From Nocardia cyriacigeorgica GUH-2 (lineage in GTDB: Bacteria; Actinomycetota; Actinomycetes; Mycobacteriales; Mycobacteriaceae), in assembly GCF_000284035.1 (NCBI RefSeq), contig NC_016887.1:4030001-4094000 (forward strand): DNA of 64,000 nucleotides, read 5' to 3'. Shown piece after piece: positions 52,501 through 59,682 of the stretch (position 1 is its first letter; every line of letters begins with the position of its first letter). Below the pieces are notes generated by a model. The model saw only the letters and a list, made by a program, of their open reading frames with translations. It had not been told where the DNA came from and ran no database searches. The position numbers and the translations under genes are program-made.

Positions 52501-53704
52501 CGAAGAACTGGCGACCGCGCTGATCAAGACGCTGCCGAAGAATCTGCGCCGTGCCGTGGTGCCCGCGCCCGATTTCGCCGCGGCGGCGCTGGCCGCACTC
52601 ACCCCGCGCGCCGAACCGCTGCGCACCGGTCTGGCGCGGGAGCTGTCGCGGCTGGGATCGGTGCCGATCGCACCGAACGATCTGGATCCGTCGGCCTTGC
52701 CCGATCATCTGCGGATGACCTTCGCCGCCGTCGACGACAACGGCCGGGTACTGGCCCGCGACAAGAACCTGGCCCGGCTGAAAACCCGGCTGTCGGAACA
52801 GGTGTCGGAATCGGTCGCCCGCGCCACCGCCGGCGCCGAACGCGCCCCCGCGATCGTCTGGACCGCCGAATCGCTCGGCACGGTGCCCGCGGCGGTGAAA
52901 CGAGAGGTCGCCGGGCAGACCATCACCGGCTATCCGGCGCTGGTCCCCGAGGACGAGGGCGTCGCGGTGCGGGTGCTGAGCTCGCCGGCCGAACAAGCCA
53001 CCGCCATGCGGGCCGGCACCCGCGAGCTGGTGCTGCGCGCCATCCCGACCTCGCTGCGGACGGTCACCGCGGGCCTGTCCCCCGCCGACCGGCTGGTGGT
53101 GAGCCAGAATCCCTACGGTTCGCTGGACGCGCTGGTCGCCGATTGCCGGGCGGCCGCGGCCGACGAACTCATCGCCGCCGCCGGTGGACCGGTGCACAGT
53201 CCCGAACAGTTCGAGGCGCTGGTGGCGAAGATCCGGCCGGAACTGGCCGGGGCAGCCGCGCGCATGGTGCGGCTGGCGGTCCCGGTGCTCGCCGAAGCGC
53301 ACCGGGTCTCGACGGCGCTGGCGAGCACCGGCGAAGCCGATATCGCCGACGACGTCCGCGCTCAGCTCGCCGATCTGGTCTTCGACGGATTCATCTCCGA
53401 ATGGGGCAGCGCGCGGCTGCGGGAACTGCCGCGGTATCTGCGGGCGGCCGTGGTGCGGCTGGAGGCGCTGCCCGGTTCGGGTGTGCGCGACCGTCAGGGC
53501 ATGGCCGAGGTCGACGCCGTGCTGGCGGCCTATGAGCGGCTGCTGGCCGGGCTGCCCGAACCGCGCAGGCACGCGCCGGAGGTGGCCGAGATCTGGTGGA
53601 TGATCGAGGAGCTGCGCGTCAGCTTGTTCGCGCAGAAGCTCGGCACGCCGTATCCGGTGTCGGTCAAGCGGATCCAGAAGGCGATCGCCGCCATCCGCCG
53701 GTAG
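49514..53704 (+). CDS. hrpA: ATP-dependent RNA helicase HrpA
   Basis: A 1396-residue DEAH/RHA helicase. Walker A GETGSGKTT is near 91-99, the DEAH box near 188, SAT near 217, the C-terminal motifs in NVAETSLTVPGI and QRSGRCGRVADG (motif VI), followed by the helicase-associated domain, the OB fold and the long DUF3418 region that defines HrpA. In E. coli HrpA rescues stalled ribosomes. Two low-complexity inserts are present, Ser/Gly/Ala/Arg-rich at about 480-540 and Gly/Lys/Ser-rich at about 670-710, which lengthen the protein relative to E. coli HrpA (about 1300). Confidence 0.95.
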   Translation: MTRTATTPRELRTRLATLTLRDEHRLRRQLDRARGGDLGRIESEIAVAEQRIANRRSAVPEIRYPQHLPVTARRDDIAAAIAANQVVIVAGETGSGKTTQIPKICLELGRGIRGMIGHTQPRRLAARAVAERIAEELGTELGDAVGYTVRFTDQAAEHTVVKLMTDGILLAEIQRDRLLRAYDTIIIDEAHERSLNIDFLLGYLKQLLPRRPDLKVIITSATIDPELFARHFADATGTPAPIVEVSGRSYPVEIRYRPLALPVPAADEDDEDRVLDRDPVDAIGDAVTELFAEGDGDVLVFLSGEREIRDAADALRELKLPRTEILPLYARLSAAEQHRVFAPHTGRRVVLATNVAETSLTVPGIRYVVDPGTARISRYSMRTKVQRLPIEPISQASARQRSGRCGRVADGICIRLYSEDDFESRPLFTDPEILRTNLAAVILQMTALGLGDIEKFPFVEPPDSRAIRDGIALLEELGALVPRSARASAGSGATTDSAEQPSGSGADNATGPAASGKPSEQSPAAGSRSRGRGARRRTDDDGGLSLTPIGREMARLPVDPRMARMLVQAHRDGCLAEVLIIVAALSIQDVRERPADQQQAADTKHARFVVENSDFLAYLRLWDYLSVQRKSLSSNQFRRMCREEFLHYLRIREWQDLHGQLRTITKGLGWSAHSEGDSRAAEPQRGAAAKTGGRGKSSSKPAKVAVVEDDSLPWDVTAIHQSLLAGMLSHIGVREAESREFLGARGAKFMIFPGSSLAKKPPRWVMAAELVETSRLWGRMAARVEPEWAERLAGDLVKRTYSEPHWSSKRGVARAYERVTLYGVPLVTRRPVDYSRIDPVISRELFLRHALVQGEWQTHHEFFHRNRELLDDVADLEHRARRRDILVDDEVLFDFYDRRIPADIVSVRHFDKWWRTTKRTDPTLLDFTADTVVNEGAAPLDPTDFPDAWRQGELSFPLTYQFEPGNDDDGVTARIPVAQLAHVRAMGFDWLVPGMREELATALIKTLPKNLRRAVVPAPDFAAAALAALTPRAEPLRTGLARELSRLGSVPIAPNDLDPSALPDHLRMTFAAVDDNGRVLARDKNLARLKTRLSEQVSESVARATAGAERAPAIVWTAESLGTVPAAVKREVAGQTITGYPALVPEDEGVAVRVLSSPAEQATAMRAGTRELVLRAIPTSLRTVTAGLSPADRLVVSQNPYGSLDALVADCRAAAADELIAAAGGPVHSPEQFEALVAKIRPELAGAAARMVRLAVPVLAEAHRVSTALASTGEADIADDVRAQLADLVFDGFISEWGSARLRELPRYLRAAVVRLEALPGSGVRDRQGMAEVDAVLAAYERLLAGLPEPRRHAPEVAEIWWMIEELRVSLFAQKLGTPYPVSVKRIQKAIAAIRR

Positions 53705-53905
53705 CCCGGCCGAGCCGGCCGTTGGCGTTACTTCACCGGCACTGGCGTCGTGCCCCATGAATCGGTGGCGGCGGATTATGGGGCGCGCCGATCCAGCTGC
53801 GACCGGCTTACCGTCGTCGGTGTACCGCGGCCGGTGGGCTACTCACCGCCGCCGCGCCGAACCCACCCGATCAACCGGGTGATGCGTCATGAGGAAGTGG
53901 TGGCC

Positions 53906-54136
53906 ATGCGAAAAGTTCTCGGCGGCATCGGAATCGGGACCGCGCTCCTGCTCTCGACAGCGCTGGGCGCCGGACCCGCGGCAGCGGAAGCGCCCGCACC
54001 GGTGGCGGCACCGTCGAACCTCACCATGTGGCTGCGCCCGCTCGCGGGCCTGGTCGGCTCCGGTTCGGTGACGATCTGCCCGGGTCAGGCCATGGGCAGC
54101 TTCGGCTGCTCCTGCCCGCCGGGCATCTGCCTCTGA
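53906..54136 (+). CDS. small secreted Cys-rich protein
   Basis: A 76-residue predicted exported protein. MRKVLGGIGIG then a hydrophobic stretch and AGPAAAEA form a Sec signal peptide, with cleavage near residue 28. The mature part of about 48 residues is Ala/Pro-rich at first and carries four Cys in its last 19 residues (58, 68, 70, 75; pattern C-x9-C-x-C-x4-C), so it probably folds around disulfides. GAGGAAG lies at a good distance before the ATG. No family was recognised. The 201-bp spacer before it has no other gene. Confidence 0.7.
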   Translation: MRKVLGGIGIGTALLLSTALGAGPAAAEAPAPVAAPSNLTMWLRPLAGLVGSGSVTICPGQAMGSFGCSCPPGICL

Positions 54137-54166
54137 TCCGCAGCGTTCGATCGAGCGAACCGAGGC

Positions 54167-54637
54167 TCAGTCGCCGGAGCCGACGGCGGCCGCCCTCGCC
54201 TGCCGCATGCCCTGGATCTCGCGTTCGAAATCCTCGGCGGAGGTGAAGGAGCGGTAGACCGAGGCGAACCGCAGGTAGGCCACCTCGTCCAGATCGCGCA
54301 GCGGGCCGAGGATGGCCAGCCCGACCTCATGGCTCGGGACCTCCGGTGAGCCCTTGGCCCGCACGGTGTCCTCGACCTGCTGGGCGAGCAGGTTCAGGGC
54401 GTCGTCATCGACCTCGCGGCCCTGGCAGGCGCGGCGCACCCCGCGGATGACCTTCTCCCGGCTGAATGGTTCGGTGACACCGCTGCGTTTGACCACGGAC
54501 AGGATCGCGGTTTCGACCGTGGTGAAGCGCCGCCCGCATTCCGGGCAGGAACGTCTGCGGCGGATCGCCGCGCCTTCATCGGCCTCGCGCGAGTCCACCA
54601 CCCGGGAGTCAGGGTGCCGGCAGTACGGGCAGTGCAT
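54167..54637 (-). CDS. nrdR: transcriptional repressor NrdR
   Basis: A 156-residue ATP/dATP-sensing repressor of ribonucleotide reductase genes. The N-terminal zinc ribbon is MHCPYCRHPDSRV ... CPECGRRF (two CxxC pairs, residues 3-34), followed by an ATP-cone domain (about 45-140; VVKRSGVTEPFSREKV). The start is fixed by the family N-terminus, with AAGGATC upstream. It lies near lexA as in mycobacteria (Rv2718c). Three regularly spaced direct repeats lie 100-150 bases upstream. Confidence 0.96.
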   Translation of the reverse strand: MHCPYCRHPDSRVVDSREADEGAAIRRRRSCPECGRRFTTVETAILSVVKRSGVTEPFSREKVIRGVRRACQGREVDDDALNLLAQQVEDTVRAKGSPEVPSHEVGLAILGPLRDLDEVAYLRFASVYRSFTSAEDFEREIQGMRQARAAAVGSGD

Positions 54638-54738
54638 CCGAGATCCTTCGTCGATGCGTACGCTCGCGTCCGGATCGCCGCCGATCGGGGCCGGCCATCC
54701 GGCGAGCGCATGAGCCGGGACGGTGCCCGGCGGCGGGT

Positions 54739-54789
54739 ACACCCGCGGTGAACTCTGGTATACCCGCACAGCACTTCGAGAATACCCGC
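54739..54789. repeat. three short direct repeats upstream of nrdR
   Basis: The element TATACCCGC recurs as TACACCCGC, TATACCCGC and AATACCCGC, with ACCCGC starting at 54741, 54762 and 54784. Spacings of 21 and 22 bp are two helical turns, putting all three on one face of the DNA. They do not match the NrdR box. Confidence 0.5.
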
Positions 54790-54844
54790 GTAGGGTCCGC
54801 GTCGGTGCTGCTCACCCCCAGGAACGCCGCGGACGCTGCCGACG

Positions 54845-56101
54845 TCAGCCGGTCAGCTGCCACTGGGTGGTCATATCGGCGAGGACGTCGGGCAGACGCT
54901 GGAGCAGGCGCCCGCGCGCGAGTTTGTCCCAGAACGGCTCGGCAAGGACAGCGGTCGCCAGGGCGGCGTCGGATTTCATATCGATATGTCGTGGCACCAG
55001 GTCACCGGTGATGTAGGCCCAGCGAGCGTCCCGGTCGGCCCAGTTCCAATTCGGCAGCGGTGTGCGCAGCGAGATCGTCCGATCCCCGGCGGCCACGGTG
55101 ACGGTGGCGGGGCCGTAGACACCCGGCGCGCGCACTCCCGGAACGCCGGCCTTACCGGCCACGGTGCTGACGTAGGTGAGCACCCGGCCCATCGACCCGC
55201 GTCCGGTGGCGGTGGCGTCCCACTGATCGGCGACCACATAGTTCTGCTCGCGGTCGGTCATCCGGATCAGGGCGTCGATGTATCCGGCGCGGGTACCCGA
55301 GGCCACCGCATGCCAGGCGGCGCGCAGGCCGTCGTCGAGTATTCCGGCCCGGTGCATCTCCTCGATGCCCGGCAAGCCTTCCGCAAGGTAGGCCTCGTGC
55401 ATCGGGACCAGGTCGAGGAAGATGTGTTTCTGCATCGTCATCAGCCGGATCTGGTACCAGGCCAGATCGTCGGCGGTCAGCCGTGGGCCTTCGGTGGCGA
55501 GCAGGTGGATATCGGCGGGCAGGCCACGGACCAGTTCGGCGGGAGTACTGCGCAGCAGATCGGCGACGGCGCTGCCGAGTTGATGGATGGCCGGTAGATC
55601 GACCAGCCGGCCGACATCGCTCATATCGAAGTAGCCGGACGCGAAGGAGCCGCCCGCGATACCGGCCAGCGCCGCCCACCAGAATTCCGGATGCTGCGAG
55701 GCCAGGCGCAGATAGTTGACGTAGACCTGATTGAAGATATGTTCGCCTGCGGCCGGGCCGCGGCCGGGATCCCATGCTGCGAGCTCGATTCCGGCATTGT
55801 CCACCGCGACGACGAGCCAGTACTGGTGCAGCAGGGTCGCGTAGCGGCTGGGCGCGATCGCGTCGGCCCGGGCCTGATCCAGCGCGCTGCGCAGGGCCGT
55901 GGCGTCCAGTGGCAGAGCCGGATTCAGTCCACCGGCGCCGGAGCCGTCATCGTTGACGGCGGGCAGATCCAGGTAGGCGGCGTAGGCCGGCGCGGCGTGC
56001 GCGGCCGGGACCGCTGCGAACCCGAGCACCGTACAGATGAGGACGACGGCGGTCCTGGCCAGAAACCGGAGGCGGACTCCGGCGGTGTGCTGATGCGTCA
56101 T
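54845..56101 (-). CDS. secreted protein of unknown function
   Basis: A 418-residue protein with a typical signal peptide (LRFLARTAVVLICTVLGFAA, cleavage after AHA near residue 36). The mature part is mostly alpha-helical, Trp/Tyr-rich and contains no Cys to speak of; recognisable features are HQYWLVVAVDNAGIELAAWDPG, QVYVNYLRLASQHPEFWWAAL and a C-terminal RHIDMKSDAALA. I do not recognise the family with confidence; similar exported proteins occur in mycolic-acid bacteria. It lies upstream of nrdR on the same strand with 207 bases between. Confidence 0.75.
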   Translation of the reverse strand: MTHQHTAGVRLRFLARTAVVLICTVLGFAAVPAAHAAPAYAAYLDLPAVNDDGSGAGGLNPALPLDATALRSALDQARADAIAPSRYATLLHQYWLVVAVDNAGIELAAWDPGRGPAAGEHIFNQVYVNYLRLASQHPEFWWAALAGIAGGSFASGYFDMSDVGRLVDLPAIHQLGSAVADLLRSTPAELVRGLPADIHLLATEGPRLTADDLAWYQIRLMTMQKHIFLDLVPMHEAYLAEGLPGIEEMHRAGILDDGLRAAWHAVASGTRAGYIDALIRMTDREQNYVVADQWDATATGRGSMGRVLTYVSTVAGKAGVPGVRAPGVYGPATVTVAAGDRTISLRTPLPNWNWADRDARWAYITGDLVPRHIDMKSDAALATAVLAEPFWDKLARGRLLQRLPDVLADMTTQWQLTG

Positions 56102-56298
56102 GCGGTCCCGGTTCAGTTGTCGGTGGCGTTGCCTGGATCAGGTGTTCAGCACAGTAGCAACGTGTTTCAGTTGTCGATCAACATATTCGGCCACCCGCAG
56201 TGGCCGTTCTTCGCTGTCACTCGGTCCACACCACCGGACAGGTGGCCGAACCGCACCGGCCGCAACTCGATGGTGCACCGCTGTCGAGGCGATGTCGT

Positions 56299-56814
56299 TC
56301 AGCGCGGCGCATCGGCCGAACCAAACGACGGCGGCGCCTGCTCGACCACGGCGGGACCCTGTGGATATTGCTGCGGGACAACAGCCTCCGCCCGCAGGTG
56401 CGCGATACCGATCAGAGCCGTGACCACCAGTGCGCTCAGCAGCGCGGAGATCGCCAGGACGGCGAAACCGACCCGCGCCTGCTCGACCCGCTGCACGGAG
56501 TCCGCCGGATAGCCCGCGGGCGCCAGCCGAGTGGGACGAGAGTCGTAGCGCACCACCGCGGCTCGCGGGCCGGCGCCGCGTGGGCGCCGATCGGACGGGC
56601 GATGGACCGCCTGCCGGGTGCGCTGGATACCGCGAGACGGGCGCACCCGCACAGCGGTGCCCGATCCCCGGCTGCCGCTCCCGGCTCCGGTCGCGCCGGA
56701 AGGCCCGGCCGCCGCGTCTGCGCTGCCGCCCGCGCCCGCAACGACGTCGAGCGGCGCCGCGACCGCTGCGCGCCCGGCCCTCATCGTGTCGATATCGCTG
56801 ATCGCTGTGCTCAT
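56299..56814 (-). CDS. membrane protein, ChiZ (Rv2719c)-like, lacking a LysM domain
   Basis: A 171-residue protein divergent from lexA, the place of the SOS-induced cell-division inhibitor ChiZ in M. tuberculosis. The N-terminal 115 residues are Gly/Ala/Ser/Arg-rich and disordered, then one transmembrane helix (about 115-137, VGFAVLAISALLSALVVTALIGIAHL). In ChiZ a LysM peptidoglycan-binding domain follows the helix; here only about 33 Pro/Gln-rich residues remain before the stop. GGAGG lies before the ATG. The SOS box at 56934-56949 should make it DNA-damage inducible. The 197 bases after its stop hold no gene. Confidence 0.75.
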   Translation of the reverse strand: MSTAISDIDTMRAGRAAVAAPLDVVAGAGGSADAAAGPSGATGAGSGSRGSGTAVRVRPSRGIQRTRQAVHRPSDRRPRGAGPRAAVVRYDSRPTRLAPAGYPADSVQRVEQARVGFAVLAISALLSALVVTALIGIAHLRAEAVVPQQYPQGPAVVEQAPPSFGSADAPR

Positions 56815-56933
56815 CGGACAAACCTCCGTGGTGATACCCCGTCGTTGCTGTCATCGGCCGCACCCTCGCGGCGCCTGGTCGCCCTACCAGCGAACTCTTC
56901 GGCTCGCCCGACCCTCATTCGATCACGTGTTCG

Positions 56934-56949
56934 AAGAACTGATGTTCGA
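56934..56949. promoter_or_regulatory. SOS box (chiZ-like side)
   Basis: AAGAACtgatGTTCGA matches the actinobacterial SOS box TCGAAC-N4-GTTCGA at 10 of 12 positions. It lies 120 bases upstream of the minus-strand gene. Confidence 0.6.
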
Positions 56950-56996
56950 TTTCTACCACGGGACACCGACAAAGTCAGCAGAAACGCCGGACATGC

Positions 56997-57012
56997 TCGA
57001 ACAGATGTTTGA
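56997..57012. promoter_or_regulatory. SOS box (lexA side)
   Basis: TCGAACagatGTTTGA matches the SOS box consensus at 11 of 12 positions and overlaps the -35 element of the lexA promoter. Confidence 0.85.
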
Positions 57013-57037
57013 TAGATCGCGTCGACCGGACTAGATT
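57009..57037 (+). promoter_or_regulatory. lexA promoter
   Basis: TTGATA (57009-57014) and TAGATT (57032-57037) with a 17-base spacer. The -35 lies in the right half of the SOS box, so LexA binding would block RNA polymerase. Confidence 0.75.
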
Positions 57038-57104
57038 CGGAGGACGACATCGACTCCCGGTACGGCGCGGTCGAGCCGGGTACCGACACGAAAGGGCGGC
57101 AACG

Positions 57105-57848
57105 GTGAGCCAGACAGACGGCACGGGTGACGGGAGCGGTCTCGGCACCGAAACAGCCGGGACCGGAACGGATCTCACCGTGCGTCAGCGGAAGGTGCTG
57201 GAGGTGATCCGCACCTCGGTCACCGAGCGCGGCTACCCGCCGAGCATCCGCGAGATCGGCGACGCGGTCGGCCTCACCTCCACCTCGTCGGTGGCCCATC
57301 AGCTACGCACCCTGGAACGCAAGGGCTATCTGCGCCGCGACCCGAATCGTCCGCGCGCGGTGGATGTGCGCGGCCTCGACGAGGCGGTGCGGGCGGTCAC
57401 CAGCCTGGCGGCGGTCGGCGCGAGCGCGGACGACGCCGGCGCCGAGATCGCGGGCGCCGATTCCGATCGCCCGGTGCCCACCTTCGTTCCGGTGCTCGGC
57501 CGGATCGCCGCCGGTGGCCCGATCCTGGCCGAACAGGCCGTGGAAGATGTCTTCCCGCTGCCCAAGGAGCTGGTCGGCGACGGTTCGCTGTTCCTGCTGA
57601 AGGTCGTCGGTGAATCCATGGTCGACGCGGCGATCTGCGACGGCGACTGGGTGGTGGTCCGCCAGCAGAACGTCGCCGAAAACGGCGATATCGTCGCCGC
57701 GATGATCGAGGGCGAGGCGACGGTGAAGACCTTCAAACGCACCGGCAAGGATGTCTGGCTGATGCCGCACAACCTGCATTTCGAGCCGATCCCCGGTAAC
57801 GACGCCCAGATTCTCGGCAAGGTCGTCACCGTCATTCGCAAGATCTGA
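57105..57848 (+). CDS. lexA: SOS repressor LexA
   Basis: A 247-residue repressor that self-cleaves on contact with RecA filaments. The winged helix-turn-helix spans about 25-85 (SIREIGDAVGLTSTSSVAHQL), the cleavage bond is Ala136-Gly137 (IAAGGP), and the catalytic dyad is Ser171 (VGESMVDA) and Lys208 (EATVKTF), 37 residues apart as in E. coli. The first 22 residues form a Gly/Thr-rich lead. GTG 57105 has AAAGGG upstream. A GGCT-like gene follows after 6 bases. Confidence 0.97.
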   Translation: MSQTDGTGDGSGLGTETAGTGTDLTVRQRKVLEVIRTSVTERGYPPSIREIGDAVGLTSTSSVAHQLRTLERKGYLRRDPNRPRAVDVRGLDEAVRAVTSLAAVGASADDAGAEIAGADSDRPVPTFVPVLGRIAAGGPILAEQAVEDVFPLPKELVGDGSLFLLKVVGESMVDAAICDGDWVVVRQQNVAENGDIVAAMIEGEATVKTFKRTGKDVWLMPHNLHFEPIPGNDAQILGKVVTVIRKI

Positions 57849-57854
57849 GCAGGC

Positions 57855-58586
57855 ATGTTCTCCGATCCCGGCGGTCGCGTGCTGGTCGACGCGGCCGCCG
57901 GGAATTCGGAAGCCGGTAATCCGGAGCTGGTCTGGTACGCCAGCTACGGCTCCAATATGAATCCCCGCAGGCTCGCCTGCTATCTGCGCGGAGGCGCGCC
58001 CGACGGCGGCGTGATGACGCTGCCCGGCTGCCGCGACGCCACCCCGCCACGACGCTCGGTACCGCTGCTACTGCCCGGCCTACTGTATTTCGCCACCGAA
58101 TCGGCCGTGTGGACGGGCGGGCGGGCCTTCTACGACCCGGATATCGCCGACCACACCGCCGCCCACGCCTATCTGCTCACCGCCGCCCAGTTCAGCGATA
58201 TCGCCGCCCAGGAGATGTATCGCGAACCGGGCACGGATCTGGACTTCTCGCTCGCGCTCGGCACCGGACGCGCGCGCTTCGGGCCCGGCCGCTACGAAAC
58301 CCTCGTGCACGCCGGAACCCGTGACGGCTACCCGATTCTCACCTTCACCGCTCCCTGGGGCCGCCACGATGTCCCCGGCAATCCGCCCGCCCCGGCCTAC
58401 CTGCGCCATCTCGCGCATGGGCTGATCGCCTCGCACGGCTGGACGATCCAGCGCACCGCCGCCTACCTGGCCTCCCGCCCCGGCGCCGACCTCACCTGGA
58501 CCACCGCGGCCGTCGTCGCCTTGCTGACCGAGGACGCCGGCTCACCACCGGAGATCGACTGGAGCGTCGACAACTCGACCCAGTGA
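57855..58586 (+). CDS. gamma-glutamylcyclotransferase-like protein
   Basis: A 243-residue protein with the GGCT-like signature WYASYGSNMNPRRL near 27-40, which forms the substrate loop of the BtrG/GGCT fold. The catalytic Glu of true cyclotransferases is not obvious; the later parts (AHAYLLTAAQFSDIAAQEMY and YPILTFTAPW) fit proteins often mislabelled histone deacetylase in actinobacterial genomes. It starts 6 bases after lexA and is therefore likely to be transcribed from the SOS promoter as well. Substrate unknown. Confidence 0.82.
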   Translation: MFSDPGGRVLVDAAAGNSEAGNPELVWYASYGSNMNPRRLACYLRGGAPDGGVMTLPGCRDATPPRRSVPLLLPGLLYFATESAVWTGGRAFYDPDIADHTAAHAYLLTAAQFSDIAAQEMYREPGTDLDFSLALGTGRARFGPGRYETLVHAGTRDGYPILTFTAPWGRHDVPGNPPAPAYLRHLAHGLIASHGWTIQRTAAYLASRPGADLTWTTAAVVALLTEDAGSPPEIDWSVDNSTQ

Positions 58587-58718
58587 CTGCGGTTGCTCCG
58601 ATCGCGTTGGCTTTTCGACACTGACGGACCAGCAAGCCGATCCATCCGAGCGGCGGCAGGCACCGGTACGCGTGCGACGGGAACGACCTCGCACGGATGC
58701 CGGCACCAGGTGCCGCCG

Positions 58719-59588
58719 CTACCGCTCCCCCAGCGCCGCCGACATCGCCTGTGCGCCCGCCCGAATCGCCGCGATGTACTCCGCCCGCCGGTCCGGCCCG
58801 ACCGCAGGCGAGAGCGGACCGATCTGTACTTCATAGGGTGCTCCGGCGCCGTCGAAGACCGGCGCGGACAGATAGCTGACCGGCAGCGACTCCGCCGAGG
58901 CGATCTCGGCCTCGGTGTAGGGCCGTGCGGTCAGCCGCGACAACTGCCGCAGCACCCGCGACCGCAACTGCGGTTGCAGCACCTCCGAACCGACCGCACC
59001 GAGCAGATCGGCCAGCACGTCGACCAAGCCGGCATCGTCGGCGTCGGGCCGGAACACCGCGTAGCCGTTGTCGGCCACGAACCGCAGCAGCGCGGGTGCC
59101 GCCCGGCGGACCGGACCGGACACCGTCGCCAGCCAGGCCCGCCGCTCGGCCTCGGCCCGCCACGGCATCACCGCCGCACCCGCCGGATAGGCCAGCGGCA
59201 GCGATTGCCCGACACTCAAACCGGGCACCACGCGCGCGCCCGAATACTGCTTGGCCACCACGGTGAGCCGGTCGCTGTCGATCCGGCTGAGGGTGGCGCC
59301 GCAACCCGCGGCCGCCGCCAGCGCCGCCAGCTCGGTCTGTACCGCGCCCAGCGCCGTCGGAGATTCGGGCGCCAGCCGCGCCAGGGCGGGGCCCGGCCGA
59401 TATCGCAGGTCATCGTCGCGGATCAGCCAGCCTGCGTCGGTGAGTTCGGCCAGGACCGCGGTGACGGTGGCGCGCGCCAGCGACAGCGCCGCCGCGATCT
59501 CCGAGACACTGCGTGCGCGATCGGATTCGACCAGCAACTCGACCACCGCGATCACACGGCGGGTCGGTGGTGATCCCGGTACTGCCAT
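58719..59588 (-). CDS. IclR-type transcriptional regulator
   Basis: A 289-residue regulator: N-terminal winged helix-turn-helix (about 10-60, VSEIAAALSLARATVTAVLAEL) and a C-terminal GAF-like effector domain, a layout typical of IclR, though the effector part is divergent. ATG 59588 has AAGGGG upstream. It is divergent from the SDR/dehydrogenase operon, and two palindromes between the starts are its likely binding sites. The 132-base spacer after its stop, shared with the convergent GGCT-like gene, has no strong hairpin beyond GGCACCAGGTGCC. Confidence 0.87.
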   Translation of the reverse strand: MAVPGSPPTRRVIAVVELLVESDRARSVSEIAAALSLARATVTAVLAELTDAGWLIRDDDLRYRPGPALARLAPESPTALGAVQTELAALAAAAGCGATLSRIDSDRLTVVAKQYSGARVVPGLSVGQSLPLAYPAGAAVMPWRAEAERRAWLATVSGPVRRAAPALLRFVADNGYAVFRPDADDAGLVDVLADLLGAVGSEVLQPQLRSRVLRQLSRLTARPYTEAEIASAESLPVSYLSAPVFDGAGAPYEVQIGPLSPAVGPDRRAEYIAAIRAGAQAMSAALGER

Positions 59589-59633
59589 CTCGGCCCCTTG
59601 TCGCCCGGCGCGTGGCGCCCTACACTGCATCGA

Positions 59634-59664
59634 CTATTCGCCGAATAGTAGTCGAATATTCGAC
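59634..59664. promoter_or_regulatory. tandem palindromic operator of the IclR/SDR divergon
   Basis: CTATTCG-C-CGAATAG (59634-59648) is followed two bases later by the perfect palindrome GTCGAATATTCGAC (59651-59664). Both are built from CGAAT/ATTCG half-sites; centres are about 16 bp apart. Confidence 0.7.
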
Positions 59665-59682
59665 ACGGAAAGGAATGCGGCG

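Noticed and set aside
51602..53758. Long minus-strand frame opposite hrpA
   Set aside because: It is a shadow of the HrpA reading frame; product is low-complexity with no family.
58703..58715. GGCACCAGGTGCC as a terminator
   Set aside because: A 6-bp stem with a 1-nt loop cannot form a stable hairpin, and it adjoins the end of the IclR gene.
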